From positions 248,001 to 312,000 of the forward strand of contig JANATF010000007.1 of the NCBI GenBank assembly GCA_029449245.1: a stretch of DNA of 64,000 bases, in the 5' to 3' direction. This stretch comes from Mortierella alpina. Lineage: Eukaryota; Mortierellomycota; Mortierellomycetes; Mortierellales; Mortierellaceae. Below, one piece after another: positions 33,918-44,442 of the stretch; position 1 is the first letter of the stretch, and every line of letters begins with the position of its first letter. The notes beneath the pieces are model-generated. The model was not told the DNA's origin. It did not search any database and saw only the letters and a list, made by a program, of their open reading frames with translations. The position numbers were made by a program, and so were the translations under genes.

Positions 33918-34582
33918 TCAAGCAATTTTGATCACGATCTTGCCCTTGGCTCTTCCTGTCAGACTCTTATCAAATGCGGCCAAAACAGCCGGCAATGTGA
34001 ACTCGCTGACAGAGTCGATGACCGGGTCTGCCTTGGCGACGTGGTCAAGCGTCTTGACGGCCTCGGCCAAGATCTTGCCATCGGCAAAGTTTGTGAACAG
34101 ATGATAGCCAGGTCCTCTTTTCAGGAACGAAACCAGTTTGTTACTGCCTATTTGTACTCCTGCGCCGAGAAGCGTGAAGGGCGAATCCATGGTGTTGTCA
34201 GGACCTGAGATTCGAACCAAGTTGCCTGTCGGTTTCAAAAGCGTTTTGTTGTTTGCCCAGATCTAGATATAGGACAACATCAGGGTGGGTTAGACGAGAA
34301 TGACTTCATGCCACAATGGGATGCGGAATAGACACAGAAATGGAGAAGAGGGTGGGAAACAAATACCTCTGCTGCTGAACCGACAGTGTCAAGGACAATG
34401 TCAAAGTCTTGGTTCCTGTATTTCTCAGTGACATTAGTGGTTTTGTAATCAACGACCTCATCTGCACCAAGGTCCTTAACCAGCTGTAAATTGGCAGTGG
34501 AGCACACGCCAACTACATATGCGCCCAACGCCTTGGCCATCTGTACTCCCACAGTGCCTAGAGTCGTGTACAACGTATGTGT

Positions 34583-34614
<32 letters not shown>

Positions 34615-35190
34615 GCGTGAGTATTGGTAGGAGCGAATCACTTCTTTACAGCATCGTTGAATCTGTCCAGGTTTACCTGTTCCTCCACTGGCACCATTAA
34701 TGAGGACTTTGTCGCCACTCTTGATTTTTCCATACCCAACCAATGCTCTCCATACCGTGGTGGCCACGAGAGGCCAAGCAGCCGCTTGTTCAAATGACCA
34801 GCGCTCGGGTGTCTTGACCAGCAAAGACGCCTCGACGACAGTGTACTCCGTCAGGGCTCCAGACTGGGCAAAGTTCAGCATGGCCATGACCTTGTCGCCT
34901 ACTTGGAAACGGCCACTGACTTTGGGGCCAACACCGACAACGGTTCCAGCGATGTCCATGCCAGGTACTTTGATTTTAGGCATCAACAGACGGGGGACGA
35001 TCCCGCCCCGCATAAGTTTCCAGTCGACGGGATTGAGTGCGGCGGCATGGACTTTGACAAGTACGTCAGAACCAGAGATGGCGGGAACCGGTGCAGAGTC
35101 GTTGAGGGAGAGGACCTCTGAGGGTTTACCAGGATTGGTCCAGTGGAAGCTCCTCTGAGTTTTGGGAAGCGATGGGGCGTAGGTAGCCAT
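33918..35190 (-). CDS. Zinc-independent MDR oxidoreductase (quinone oxidoreductase/RTN4IP1-like)
   Basis: Exons 35190-34677, 34557-34367 and 34262-33918 encode 349 aa. The GroES-like domain carries ALNPVDWKLMRGGIVP and PGMDIAGTVVGVG; the Rossmann domain carries the NADPH motif across intron 1 (INGASGGTGTVGVQMAKALG), then DYKTTNV and DIVLDTVG. The catalytic-zinc Cys and His of alcohol dehydrogenases are absent, so a quinone or enone reductase is more likely. The C-terminus (KGKIVIKIA) is complete. Intron 1 contains T8 followed by A25 at 34582-34614, unusual for a fungal intron. The gene converges with the CAP gene; their stops are about 310 nt apart. Confidence 0.92.
34582..34614. repeat. Homopolymer T8A25 inside an intron
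   Basis: Eight T followed by about 25 A lie within intron 1 of the MDR gene. It could be a retroposition scar or slippage, but no flanking duplication was found. Confidence 0.7.
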
Positions 35191-35696
35191 TGGTATGTCT
35201 ATTATATAGTGTCGGTCGGTCTTGGGAAGAAGAATATGGATTGCTGAGATGTGATACGAAAAGCAGCTTTATAGACTCCAAGGGTGTGTGCGTTGTTGAA
35301 CTTGTGATAAGCGTTTGCAGGGATAAACAATGAAGGTTTGCTGCTGAATTTTTTCATGTGCGTCTGTGATCGGAGGAGCCGCCCTTGCCACGCACGCACG
35401 CACGCAAGCACGCCCGCCCCGATACGAATTGTGCAATTGTAACCCGTTTGACGATATACACCGGATCGACTCGATCAAGTCGGTTTAGCAAGGAACTACT
35501 TGGAACGGGAAGGAGTTGTATGCACGAATTGACGAGGAAGGCAGCCGGACCGGGGACCTCTGCACCGGCGACTCTGGTTGTAGGAATGCGCGTCACAGGG
35601 ACCTAAATATGAACAAACACTCGTCGCGCGAGATCATTTTTGGTCGCCTCATCATTAATAGCGCAGGACCTTTTGTCGCAAAGTTCGTCGCAGAGG
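35191..35696. other. Divergent promoter region between MDR gene and CTF8
   Basis: Shared upstream region of two head-to-head genes. It includes a short run of CACG repeats (about 35392-35412). No gene is seen. Confidence 0.55.
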
Positions 35697-36448
35697 ATGG
35701 TTGTCATATCAATACCAGCGACTGTCTCGGGAAGGACACCAACATCAACAATTGCAACATGCCTCGACACAAACTCGATGATGATGCTAGAGTTTCAAGG
35801 CGTCATTGAAATGGATGGGCAGTCGTGGGCGGGCAACACTCTCGGACAGCTGTCTATTCTCGATGGAGTAAGAACTGCTGTTAAGGAGGATGAAGGACTC
35901 AGCACGATCATTCTGTACATTGTCTCTGACCTTCAGCAGATCTAACCATGCATGTATATTTTCACATCCGCCTCTAGGGAGTCAAGGCCCAGCTCGTTAT
36001 CGGGAACCACAGACTGGACGGCAAAGTGATGAAGCTGGCAAAACCTTTGCTATTGATCCAAAAACAGCAGAAACCGGCAGACCGCTTAGACCGCTTATCT
36101 CACGACCTGGACCATGCTGCATCATCAAAAGGAAAGGGCAAGAGCAAGGACTATGCCGATATGGATGAGCAACATCGCCGATCATCAATTTCGTCGATTC
36201 CACCACCGTCTCCTCCCAGGCACGACGACGACGACACCATGACTTCTATGCCTGGTGGGGATTATGACAGTGGAGCAGTGAAGGCAGACGAGAGCGATTT
36301 GGACCCATTGGCACCTTCCAACATCAAGGACAGTGTGCAGTACGACACTGTGGCTGTCATCCGTCAAAGGATCTTGTTCAACACGATGCCTGTACCAATT
36401 ATCCATACGGAACGACGCGGTCTGACGGTCATCAAACGAGGAGTATGA
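35697..36448 (+). CDS. CTF8: CTF8, subunit of the CTF18-RFC clamp loader
   Basis: Exons 35697-35867 and 35978-36448 encode 213 aa. Family features: LEFQGVIEMDGQSWAGNTLG early (matching the ELQG and GN.LG of human CTF8), then VIGNHRLDGKVMKLAKPLLL at the start of exon 2, and a C-terminal strand RQRILFNTMPVPII. CTF8 with DCC1 and CTF18 forms an alternative RFC that loads PCNA and supports sister-chromatid cohesion. Human CTF8 is 121 aa; here a Ser/Asp/His-rich insertion (about residues 95-165, with PPPSPPRHDDDD) separates the two conserved blocks. A polyadenylation signal AATAAA is at 36564-36569. Confidence 0.85.
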
Positions 36449-36814
36449 GAGATCGATCCCCGAGTGGGTCATGGTGGATCAGACCACCCTATCTAGCATT
36501 ACCAACCGCGTCAAAAGTAGTCATCGCTTGTACTAAACCACTGTATATATCATAGTCCACCATAATAAACATCTCTGTAACAACCGTCTTGAAAACCGCA
36601 GCTGTTGGACAGCTGGAAGTTTGTGACGCCCCTTCGCTTCTTTTCTCGGTCGGCGAGTTGAATACTGGCCAAATTGCAAAAACAAATTGGAGAGAGGAGT
36701 TCTTGTCGGCTTAGCTCCACCAGGATTTCAGGTTCTTCATACATCTTTGTTAACAGCACATCCGATCTTCAGGCGATGAAGATCGTGAACGAACATCCCA
36801 ATTTCCTTGCTGCC

Positions 36815-38566
36815 TGCGGCTTCCTTGCTCATTCCTATTACCAACCAGTGTATTTTTTCAATTTTTTTGAACAGTCAGCGACTACCTGTGCTATGTACCT
36901 TGTTATCTAAAGCGACTCTCTGCTCCTGACCTGTATGATGACGAGCGAGTCCTTTGCTCTTGGCTCTATATGAGTGGGGGATCAACAAGGAATCAAGACG
37001 GAAAGATAATAATAATATAGTCCGCACATATCCAAAGACCGCGTCTATTCACAATGTTCAAGTCCAGCAAACACATGGGCTCGCACAGGCCACGAGCGCT
37101 TTGCGAGAACACTTCATTCAAGGTTTGCACTACAAACTATGCATTGTACTCACTATCAACTAGACTAGAAAGACAGACTCTTCGCCAGCAGGCGCCGCTC
37201 AAAGAGAGGCCGCTCAGCTGCCCAGGGTGCACCACGAGGAGGTGGTCTGTCTTCGCACCCCAAAAACGTTTCTTTTTTTGAGTGGTTTGCTCCACTGATT
37301 TGGCGTCTTCCTCTGACTGTGGTTGACTCCACCTTCTCTTTAAGTTTATAGCGCGAGGTAGAGACAAACTCGCGGAGCCTTTCTAAGTGTCACCCATCAC
37401 TTTTTTTTTTTCTCCACTATCTTGTTTTAGCGGTAGGGCGCACCCGCTCTCCACTATCTTGTCTAGGCGGTAGGGCGCACCCGCCCTCCACTATCTTGTT
37501 TAGGCGGTAGGGCGCACCCGCCCTCCACTATCTTGTTTAGGCGGTAGGGCGCACCCGCTCTCCACTATCTTGTTTAGGCGGTAGGGCGCACCCGCTCTCC
37601 ACTATCTTGTTACAGCGGTAGGGCGCACCCGCCCTCCACTATCTTGTTTAGGCGGTAGGGCGCACCCGCTCTCCACTATCTTGTTACAGCGGTAGGGCGC
37701 ACCCGCTCCTTGAACCTGCGTGGTGAGGAGAGGAAAGAGCAGCGATGAGTAGATAGAGAGAAAGAAGGAGAGGCAGTGTGTGTGTGTGCGAGAGATAGAT
37801 AGACATAGAGAGAGAGAGAGAGCGAGAGAAGAGCAGGAGGTTAGAGAGAGGTTGTTCAGGTACTGACATGAGAAAAAAACGATGTCGATATGGGCAGGTA
37901 GCTGGTTGTGAGTGTGTCTCTGGGTGCGACTGCGGCAGGTGGGAAGACGAGAGGTGGATGAAAGGGAGATGAGAGAAAGAGAGAACTTACTTGGCTACTT
38001 GAGAAAGGAAAAGAAGATGGGGAGAGAGAGAAAAGAGAAATGGGGAGAGGATTAATACCTACCAGGGGATGAGCCACTAAGTGCAACGCCTCCCTCGACA
38101 ATCGTCACGCAAGGAGAGTGCTATTGTGCTTGAGCTGTTTATACGTAAAGAAACGAAAAAGAACCGGATGGAAGGGTGGAGCGATATGTATGGCATTGAT
38201 AGCATGATATCATGTCGAGAACGTTGACGGAAACTCCAAGAAAAAGAAAGAAAGCCAAGGAAAAACATGGGCAACGTCCTATGTGTCTGTGTGTGGTCTT
38301 CACATTCCTGGTGGAGAATCTATGGAGATTTTCCTCTTGCAAAGTGGTGCCCAAAAGGCACACCGACGAAAAAGGCACACCAAGGACAAAACGACAGCGA
38401 CGGAGGAATAGATACATGGACACGGGGAGAGCAAACGAGATAGGGTCTGGCGATGTTCATACTTGAATGGTGGATAGTCATTGGAGTGCAGCTTATTTTA
38501 TCTCTCGGACACGGCGAATGTTGGCCATGCATCGCTCTTGCTCCTCACCCCATGGGTTTATTCTTC
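36815..38566. repeat. Left arm of a 1752-bp long inverted repeat
   Basis: This arm is the reverse complement of 39481-41232. Paired positions sum to 78047 at every landmark checked (short frames, tandem array, both ends), so there is no net indel. Two mismatches were noticed: 36844/41203 and 37044/41003. The arm holds an eight-unit 37-bp tandem array (37411-37706), CT/GA microsatellites (about 37750-37855 and 37970-38050) and no family-level protein. No target-site duplication was found at the outer ends. It may be a foldback-type element or a recent palindromic duplication. Confidence 0.95.
37411..37706. repeat. 37-bp tandem array, eight units (left arm)
   Basis: Eight back-to-back 37-bp units without spacers. 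Each begins TCTCCACTATCTTGTT or CCTCCACTATCTTGTT and ends GGTAGGGCGCACCCGC. Units differ at position 1 (T/C) and at positions 16-20 (TTTAG, TCTAG, TTAGG or TACAG types). The end of the unit is an imperfect GC palindrome. The order of variants is mirrored exactly in the right arm. Confidence 0.95.
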
Positions 38567-39480
38567 AATTTGAATATCTGCCTGCTATGAAACATTCGCA
38601 GCCTCTCTTGGATAGGCAATAAGGACTGGAGGTGGCCCCGCACGGACGTACGCAGTTCATTCCAGGTGACGGCGTGCGTTCCTTGACTGGCTTGGGGACA
38701 TTCGACGCTCTGGATCTGTTGCTCGAGTGCGTGGATCCCTGCTTTTGTCTTTACTTTCTCCTATCCACGTCGAAATTTCTTGTAGGGAAACGTTGTTGAC
38801 CCCTATGAAATAGTGCCACCGACTCCTTTAGCGAGTAGATGGGGAAAAGCGCCTTCAATCCCCATGTTATGCGAGGCCTCTGTATGCAAGAACGTGGGGT
38901 GTTGCAGTGGGTAGTGGGTTGTGGGTTGTGGGTAGTAGGGAGTGGGGAGGTGGGTTGGGTTGGGGGGAAAGATAGCATGTAGCGGAGTGAAGCGTGGGTA
39001 GTGGGTAGTGGGTAGTGGGTAGTAGGTGTAACTTACTGGGACCTACTAGGTTCTAGGGAGTGTACCTCGCTAGTCGGAGACCACTTCCCTTTATATCAAA
39101 GTTCATTGAGTGTATAGATAGCCCTGGCAGGACACCTATATAAGAGTCCTGCCTCGGCAGACAATAAACAACAACTCTTTTGTCCCCTTGACTTTCCTAT
39201 TCCACTCTACGTTTCAGTAGGGAGTGGGGAAGTGGGTTGGCTCGGGGGAAAGATAGCATGTAGCGGAGTGAAGCGCAGTCAAATCGACTCTACATATGAG
39301 CCGTCAAACGGTCAGTCGCCGCCTACTGATGGAAAGTCCTTTGATCACTGCCAAGGCGTTCCACGACGTTGAGTGTGTTCTTCCCATGAAATTTCCAATG
39401 ACTTGCTCGTCCGCTGCTGCATTTGTCACTTTTATGGCCACTTGGATGAAATCGGACATGAAGTGAACATCGATATGTGG
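38567..39480. repeat. Loop of the palindrome with GT-rich repeats and a duplicated 59-bp block
   Basis: A 914-bp spacer between the arms. It contains GTGGGTAGTGGG-type short repeats (about 38905-39020). A block of about 59 bp (GTAGGGAGTGGGG through GGAGTGAAGCG) occurs at 38935-38994 and again at 39217-39275 with a few changes. Between the copies sits the solo LTR. No gene is seen. Confidence 0.85.
39027..39216 (+). mobile_element. Solo LTR of an LTR retrotransposon, 190 bp
   Basis: The element begins TGTAAC and ends TTTCA (TG...CA termini). It is flanked by a perfect 5-bp duplication, GTAGG at 39022-39026 and 39217-39221. Inside are CCTATATAAGAG (a TATA box) and, shortly after, AATAAA (a polyadenylation signal), the order expected for an LTR promoter and terminator. 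No internal retrotransposon sequence is present, so it is a solo LTR left by LTR-LTR recombination. Orientation follows the TATA and AATAAA. Confidence 0.85.
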
Positions 39481-41232
39481 GAAGAATAAACCCATGGGGT
39501 GAGGAGCAAGAGCGATGCATGGCCAACATTCGCCGTGTCCGAGAGATAAAATAAGCTGCACTCCAATGACTATCCACCATTCAAGTATGAACATCGCCAG
39601 ACCCTATCTCGTTTGCTCTCCCCGTGTCCATGTATCTATTCCTCCGTCGCTGTCGTTTTGTCCTTGGTGTGCCTTTTTCGTCGGTGTGCCTTTTGGGCAC
39701 CACTTTGCAAGAGGAAAATCTCCATAGATTCTCCACCAGGAATGTGAAGACCACACACAGACACATAGGACGTTGCCCATGTTTTTCCTTGGCTTTCTTT
39801 CTTTTTCTTGGAGTTTCCGTCAACGTTCTCGACATGATATCATGCTATCAATGCCATACATATCGCTCCACCCTTCCATCCGGTTCTTTTTCGTTTCTTT
39901 ACGTATAAACAGCTCAAGCACAATAGCACTCTCCTTGCGTGACGATTGTCGAGGGAGGCGTTGCACTTAGTGGCTCATCCCCTGGTAGGTATTAATCCTC
40001 TCCCCATTTCTCTTTTCTCTCTCTCCCCATCTTCTTTTCCTTTCTCAAGTAGCCAAGTAAGTTCTCTCTTTCTCTCATCTCCCTTTCATCCACCTCTCGT
40101 CTTCCCACCTGCCGCAGTCGCACCCAGAGACACACTCACAACCAGCTACCTGCCCATATCGACATCGTTTTTTTCTCATGTCAGTACCTGAACAACCTCT
40201 CTCTAACCTCCTGCTCTTCTCTCGCTCTCTCTCTCTCTCTATGTCTATCTATCTCTCGCACACACACACACTGCCTCTCCTTCTTTCTCTCTATCTACTC
40301 ATCGCTGCTCTTTCCTCTCCTCACCACGCAGGTTCAAGGAGCGGGTGCGCCCTACCGCTGTAACAAGATAGTGGAGAGCGGGTGCGCCCTACCGCCTAAA
40401 CAAGATAGTGGAGGGCGGGTGCGCCCTACCGCTGTAACAAGATAGTGGAGAGCGGGTGCGCCCTACCGCCTAAACAAGATAGTGGAGAGCGGGTGCGCCC
40501 TACCGCCTAAACAAGATAGTGGAGGGCGGGTGCGCCCTACCGCCTAAACAAGATAGTGGAGGGCGGGTGCGCCCTACCGCCTAGACAAGATAGTGGAGAG
40601 CGGGTGCGCCCTACCGCTAAAACAAGATAGTGGAGAAAAAAAAAAAGTGATGGGTGACACTTAGAAAGGCTCCGCGAGTTTGTCTCTACCTCGCGCTATA
40701 AACTTAAAGAGAAGGTGGAGTCAACCACAGTCAGAGGAAGACGCCAAATCAGTGGAGCAAACCACTCAAAAAAAGAAACGTTTTTGGGGTGCGAAGACAG
40801 ACCACCTCCTCGTGGTGCACCCTGGGCAGCTGAGCGGCCTCTCTTTGAGCGGCGCCTGCTGGCGAAGAGTCTGTCTTTCTAGTCTAGTTGATAGTGAGTA
40901 CAATGCATAGTTTGTAGTGCAAACCTTGAATGAAGTGTTCTCGCAAAGCGCTCGTGGCCTGTGCGAGCCCATGTGTTTGCTGGACTTGAACATTGTGAAT
41001 AGTCGCGGTCTTTGGATATGTGCGGACTATATTATTATTATCTTTCCGTCTTGATTCCTTGTTGATCCCCCACTCATATAGAGCCAAGAGCAAAGGACTC
41101 GCTCGTCATCATACAGGTCAGGAGCAGAGAGTCGCTTTAGATAACAAGGTACATAGCACAGGTAGTCGCTGACTGTTCAAAAAAATTGAAAAAATACACT
41201 GGCTGGTAATAGGAATGAGCAAGGAAGCCGCA
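39481..41232. repeat. Right arm of the long inverted repeat
   Basis: Reverse complement of 36815-38566, with the same array, microsatellites and short frames. Outside both arms a weaker similarity continues: the 30-40 bp preceding TGCGGCTTCC on the left (AACATCCCAATTTCC) resemble the reverse complement on the right (AGCATCCGAAGATC). The arms therefore appear to lie inside an older, diverged duplication. Confidence 0.95.
40341..40636. repeat. 37-bp tandem array, eight units (right arm)
   Basis: Mirror copy of the left-arm array, with the same eight variants in reverse order. Such conservation of an unstable tandem array implies very recent copying, gene conversion or an assembly artefact. Confidence 0.95.
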
Positions 41233-42402
41233 TACATCAGCGAAGATCTTCGGATGCTTGTTGACGGCATGCATTACTAAAAGCATATTAGCATATTTGT
41301 GGCGAGGCCGTGCTGGGTGTACATGGTGCTCGAGAGCTAGGCACACTTGTTCTTGATCGACTCACAGCAGACCACTCTTAGTGGGCGATTATCACCTTGC
41401 ACGAACTAGGACGCGGACCCAAAAAAAACTTGAGCTCGGCCTTCAGCATCGCCTGCACAACCTTTCTAGCTAATTCAAGGGCGCCAATGACAGCAGAGTC
41501 TACCGTTTGACGAGAGATCACGTCAACGCATGCCTGTGATAGACAGAATCTTCTGTAACGTCCTTTTCGTACTGCTGTATCTTGAGGACTCGATCGCGGG
41601 GTTGTACTTGCGGCCAGAGGCGGCCGTTGCCCTCACCTCAAGGAGCGAGAAGTCTGAGATGGAGTTGTGACAGCGACCCTTTGTCTTGTGGAAGCGCTTG
41701 AAGAGTTGAAGAGAAATATGGCGGTTAGGTTACGGGAGTTCGTGAAAGAGTGGCACTTGTATTGTAGTTGATTATGAACAATTAATCGGGTCGTTGCTGT
41801 ATGGGGTAGCTGAGTCGACATGGGATGGTGGTAGCTAATATGGCGACCAAGACTGTGGAGAGGAAAGTTCCATTGAACGACATTCGGACTCATCGACAGT
41901 GAATTCAGGGCCGCCCTTTTGAAATGTATGTGGGGCCAATGAAGAGCCGATGTGTTACATGAACGTCTGGTGGCGAGAGATCTTTGCGTTAGATGAGGCT
42001 TTTGCTAGGCGACATCCGCACCGGCCCCTGTAGCACTTCAGCGCCAAGAGCCAACAATTGCACACACGCTGCGTGTAGTTCAGAGGTTGAACTGCGCACT
42101 GACAGAATCCGTAGAAAGGGGTTGTCTACGTGAATGACTCTGTGAGCAGGGTTGGTTGCTGCAGAAACGCACGTGTGTATTGCTTTCTTACTCATATGTG
42201 TCGCCCCACTCAATTTGTTTGCATATATATTTCCGTGATCCTCGGTCTTGTTTCGCACCTCCTTACTTTTCTCTCACCACTTTCCTCCGCGACAGCACTC
42301 GGCTAAACCACACTCTTACAGCTGCATCATCTTCTGCTCCGTCAGCTCTTCTGGTCTCCTCCCAATCCTCATAACCCCACGGCATATACCACACACGCAA
42401 CC
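41233..42402. other. Intergenic region before LeuA
   Basis: No gene is supported. The first 100 bp extend the diverged flank of the inverted repeat. The end is the LeuA promoter, with an AT-rich GCATATATATTT near 42220 and a CT-rich leader. Confidence 0.5.
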
Positions 42403-44442
42403 ATGGCACAAGCAAATAAGGACAAGTTGATCATTTTCGACACAACTCTCAGAGATGGCGAGCAGGTATGGCTGTCGACAGATACGGATCCACCGATACA
42501 TGTTTTAATGTACAAGATCCACGGCAAATACTTATACCCTGAACCTCCTCTTCGCTCTCTGCCCACATAGTCCCCTGGAGTAACCCTCACCGTGAACGAG
42601 AAGATCGAGATCGCGAAGCAGCTCTCTCGCCTCGGTGTCGATGTCCTCGAGGCTGGCTTTCCTGTTGCATCCCAGGGTGACTTTGATGCTGTGGAACGGA
42701 TTGCCACCGAGGTTGGCCCCCTCATGGTCGGCCGTGAAGCCCTCGGCAAACCCATTGTAAGTTCATATCTAACAATACCATGCAACCTCGGATTTCATGC
42801 TGATGGATAAGATTTTTGCAGCGCTGTGATTGGTCAGTCGTCCTGTGTAATGCACAGGCTTGATATACAAATGAGTAATACGGCAATCGCGCCGTTGTAC
42901 ACAAACCCCCACCGCCAAGCAGCATACAGCCCCTCCATCCATTGCACAGACACGGCCATACTCACTCACTCAACCGTGCCCTGTTCGCTTGCTTGTGCAT
43001 AGACAATCGCAGGCCTCGCTCGTGCCGTACCAGCAGATATCCAGCGATGCTACGACGCCATCGCAAAGGCACCCTACAAACGCATTCACACCTTCCTCGC
43101 CACCTCGGATATTCATCTCGAGCACAAACTCAAAATCTCGCGCGATGAGTGCGTAAAGCGCGCAGTGGCAGCAGTATCGTTCGCCAAGAGCTTGGTCCAG
43201 GACGTCGAGTTTTCACCTGAGGATGCAGGAAGGAGTGACCAGGACTTTTTGTGCAAGGTCCTCTCTGCAGTAATTGAGGCCGGCGCAACAACCCTCAACA
43301 TCCCCGACACAGTAGGCTACAACATGCCCGAAGAGTATGGGTCGATGATCAAGTACTTGATCGCCAATACGAAGGGTTCGGACAAGGTCATCTGGTCTGC
43401 TCACTGCCACAATGACCTTGGACTTGCAACTGCCAACACCCTCTCGGGCATCATGAACGGAATCCGTCAGGTCGAGGTGACTATCAACGGTATCGGCGAG
43501 CGTGCCGGCAACACTGCGATGGAGGAGGTTGTCATGGCCATCCACACCCACCCAGACTTTTTCCCTGTCTACCACACGATCAACACGCCTTTGTTCTTCA
43601 GGATTTCACAGCTCGTGTCGTCGCTCTCGGGCATGGCAGTACAATCTAACAAGGCCATTGTAGGGGCCAACGCCTTTTTGCACGAGTCTGGCATTCACCA
43701 GGACGGTGTTCTCAAGAACAAGACCACATACGAGATCATTAGCCCCGAAACAGTAGGTGCCAACACCATCAACCTCGTCCTTGGCAAGCATTCTGGACGT
43801 GCTGCTTTCAAGTCTCGCCTCCAGGATCTGGGCTTTGGCGAGTTGACGGATGAAGAGTTCCAGGTCGCGTTCAACAGCTTCAAGACCTTGGCTGACAGCA
43901 AGAAGCGTGTGACAGAGCAGGATTTGCTTGCCTTGTTGTCGGATCAGGTCTCATCCTCCTCCGGAGACAAGGCCACGTTTGTGATCAAGTCTCTCCAGGT
44001 GGTCTCGGGCACATCGTTCGCGACCGCCACGGTCCAATTGCAGAACAGCCAGACCGGTGATGTGGTGGTGGATGCTGCCATTGGCAAGTCTGGACCAGTC
44101 GAGGCTGTCTTCCTGGCGATCCAGCGATTGGTGGGCAAGAGGATTCGTCTGCTCAAGTTTGATATTACGGCCGTGGGTGAGGGTGTCGATGCTCTGGGTC
44201 AGGTTTCGGTCAAGATTGCAGAGGAAACATCGTCGCCTGGTTCTTCGGACAGTGATGAAACTGCAGAGGATTCTAAGAACCATGAGAGCAAGGCCAATGG
44301 AATCAAACAGGCCACGTACCACGGCCACGGTGCAGACTCGGATATTATCCAGGCTGCGACCAAGGCCTACCTCAATGCCATTAACCGCCTGGTAGCCAAT
44401 GAGAACGAGCGTCTTCTCGGTGAGCGCAAGGTCGATGTCTAA
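42403..44442 (+). CDS. leuA: 2-isopropylmalate synthase (bacterial-type LeuA)
   Basis: Exons 42403-42465, 42571-42756 and 43003-44442 encode 562 aa. The metal and substrate motif [13 protein letters not shown] is split by intron 1. Other signatures are the metal-binding HCHND (residues SAHCHNDLG), [19 protein letters not shown] and [10 protein letters not shown], then the C-terminal leucine-binding regulatory domain ([26 protein letters not shown]). It condenses acetyl-CoA with 2-oxoisovalerate, the first committed step of leucine synthesis. An acidic Ser-rich insertion ([14 protein letters not shown]) interrupts the regulatory domain. Layout and motifs resemble the bacterial/plant short form rather than yeast LEU4. 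No obvious mitochondrial presequence is seen, so it may be cytosolic. Confidence 0.95.

Noticed and set aside
37411-37706. CRISPR-like array
   Set aside because: The 37-bp units are contiguous with no unique spacers, and the genome is eukaryotic. It is a tandem satellite.
36815-41232. Terminal inverted repeats of a DNA transposon with a transposase
   Set aside because: The loop holds no transposase frame and no target-site duplication is visible at the outer ends. Only the foldback interpretation remains open.
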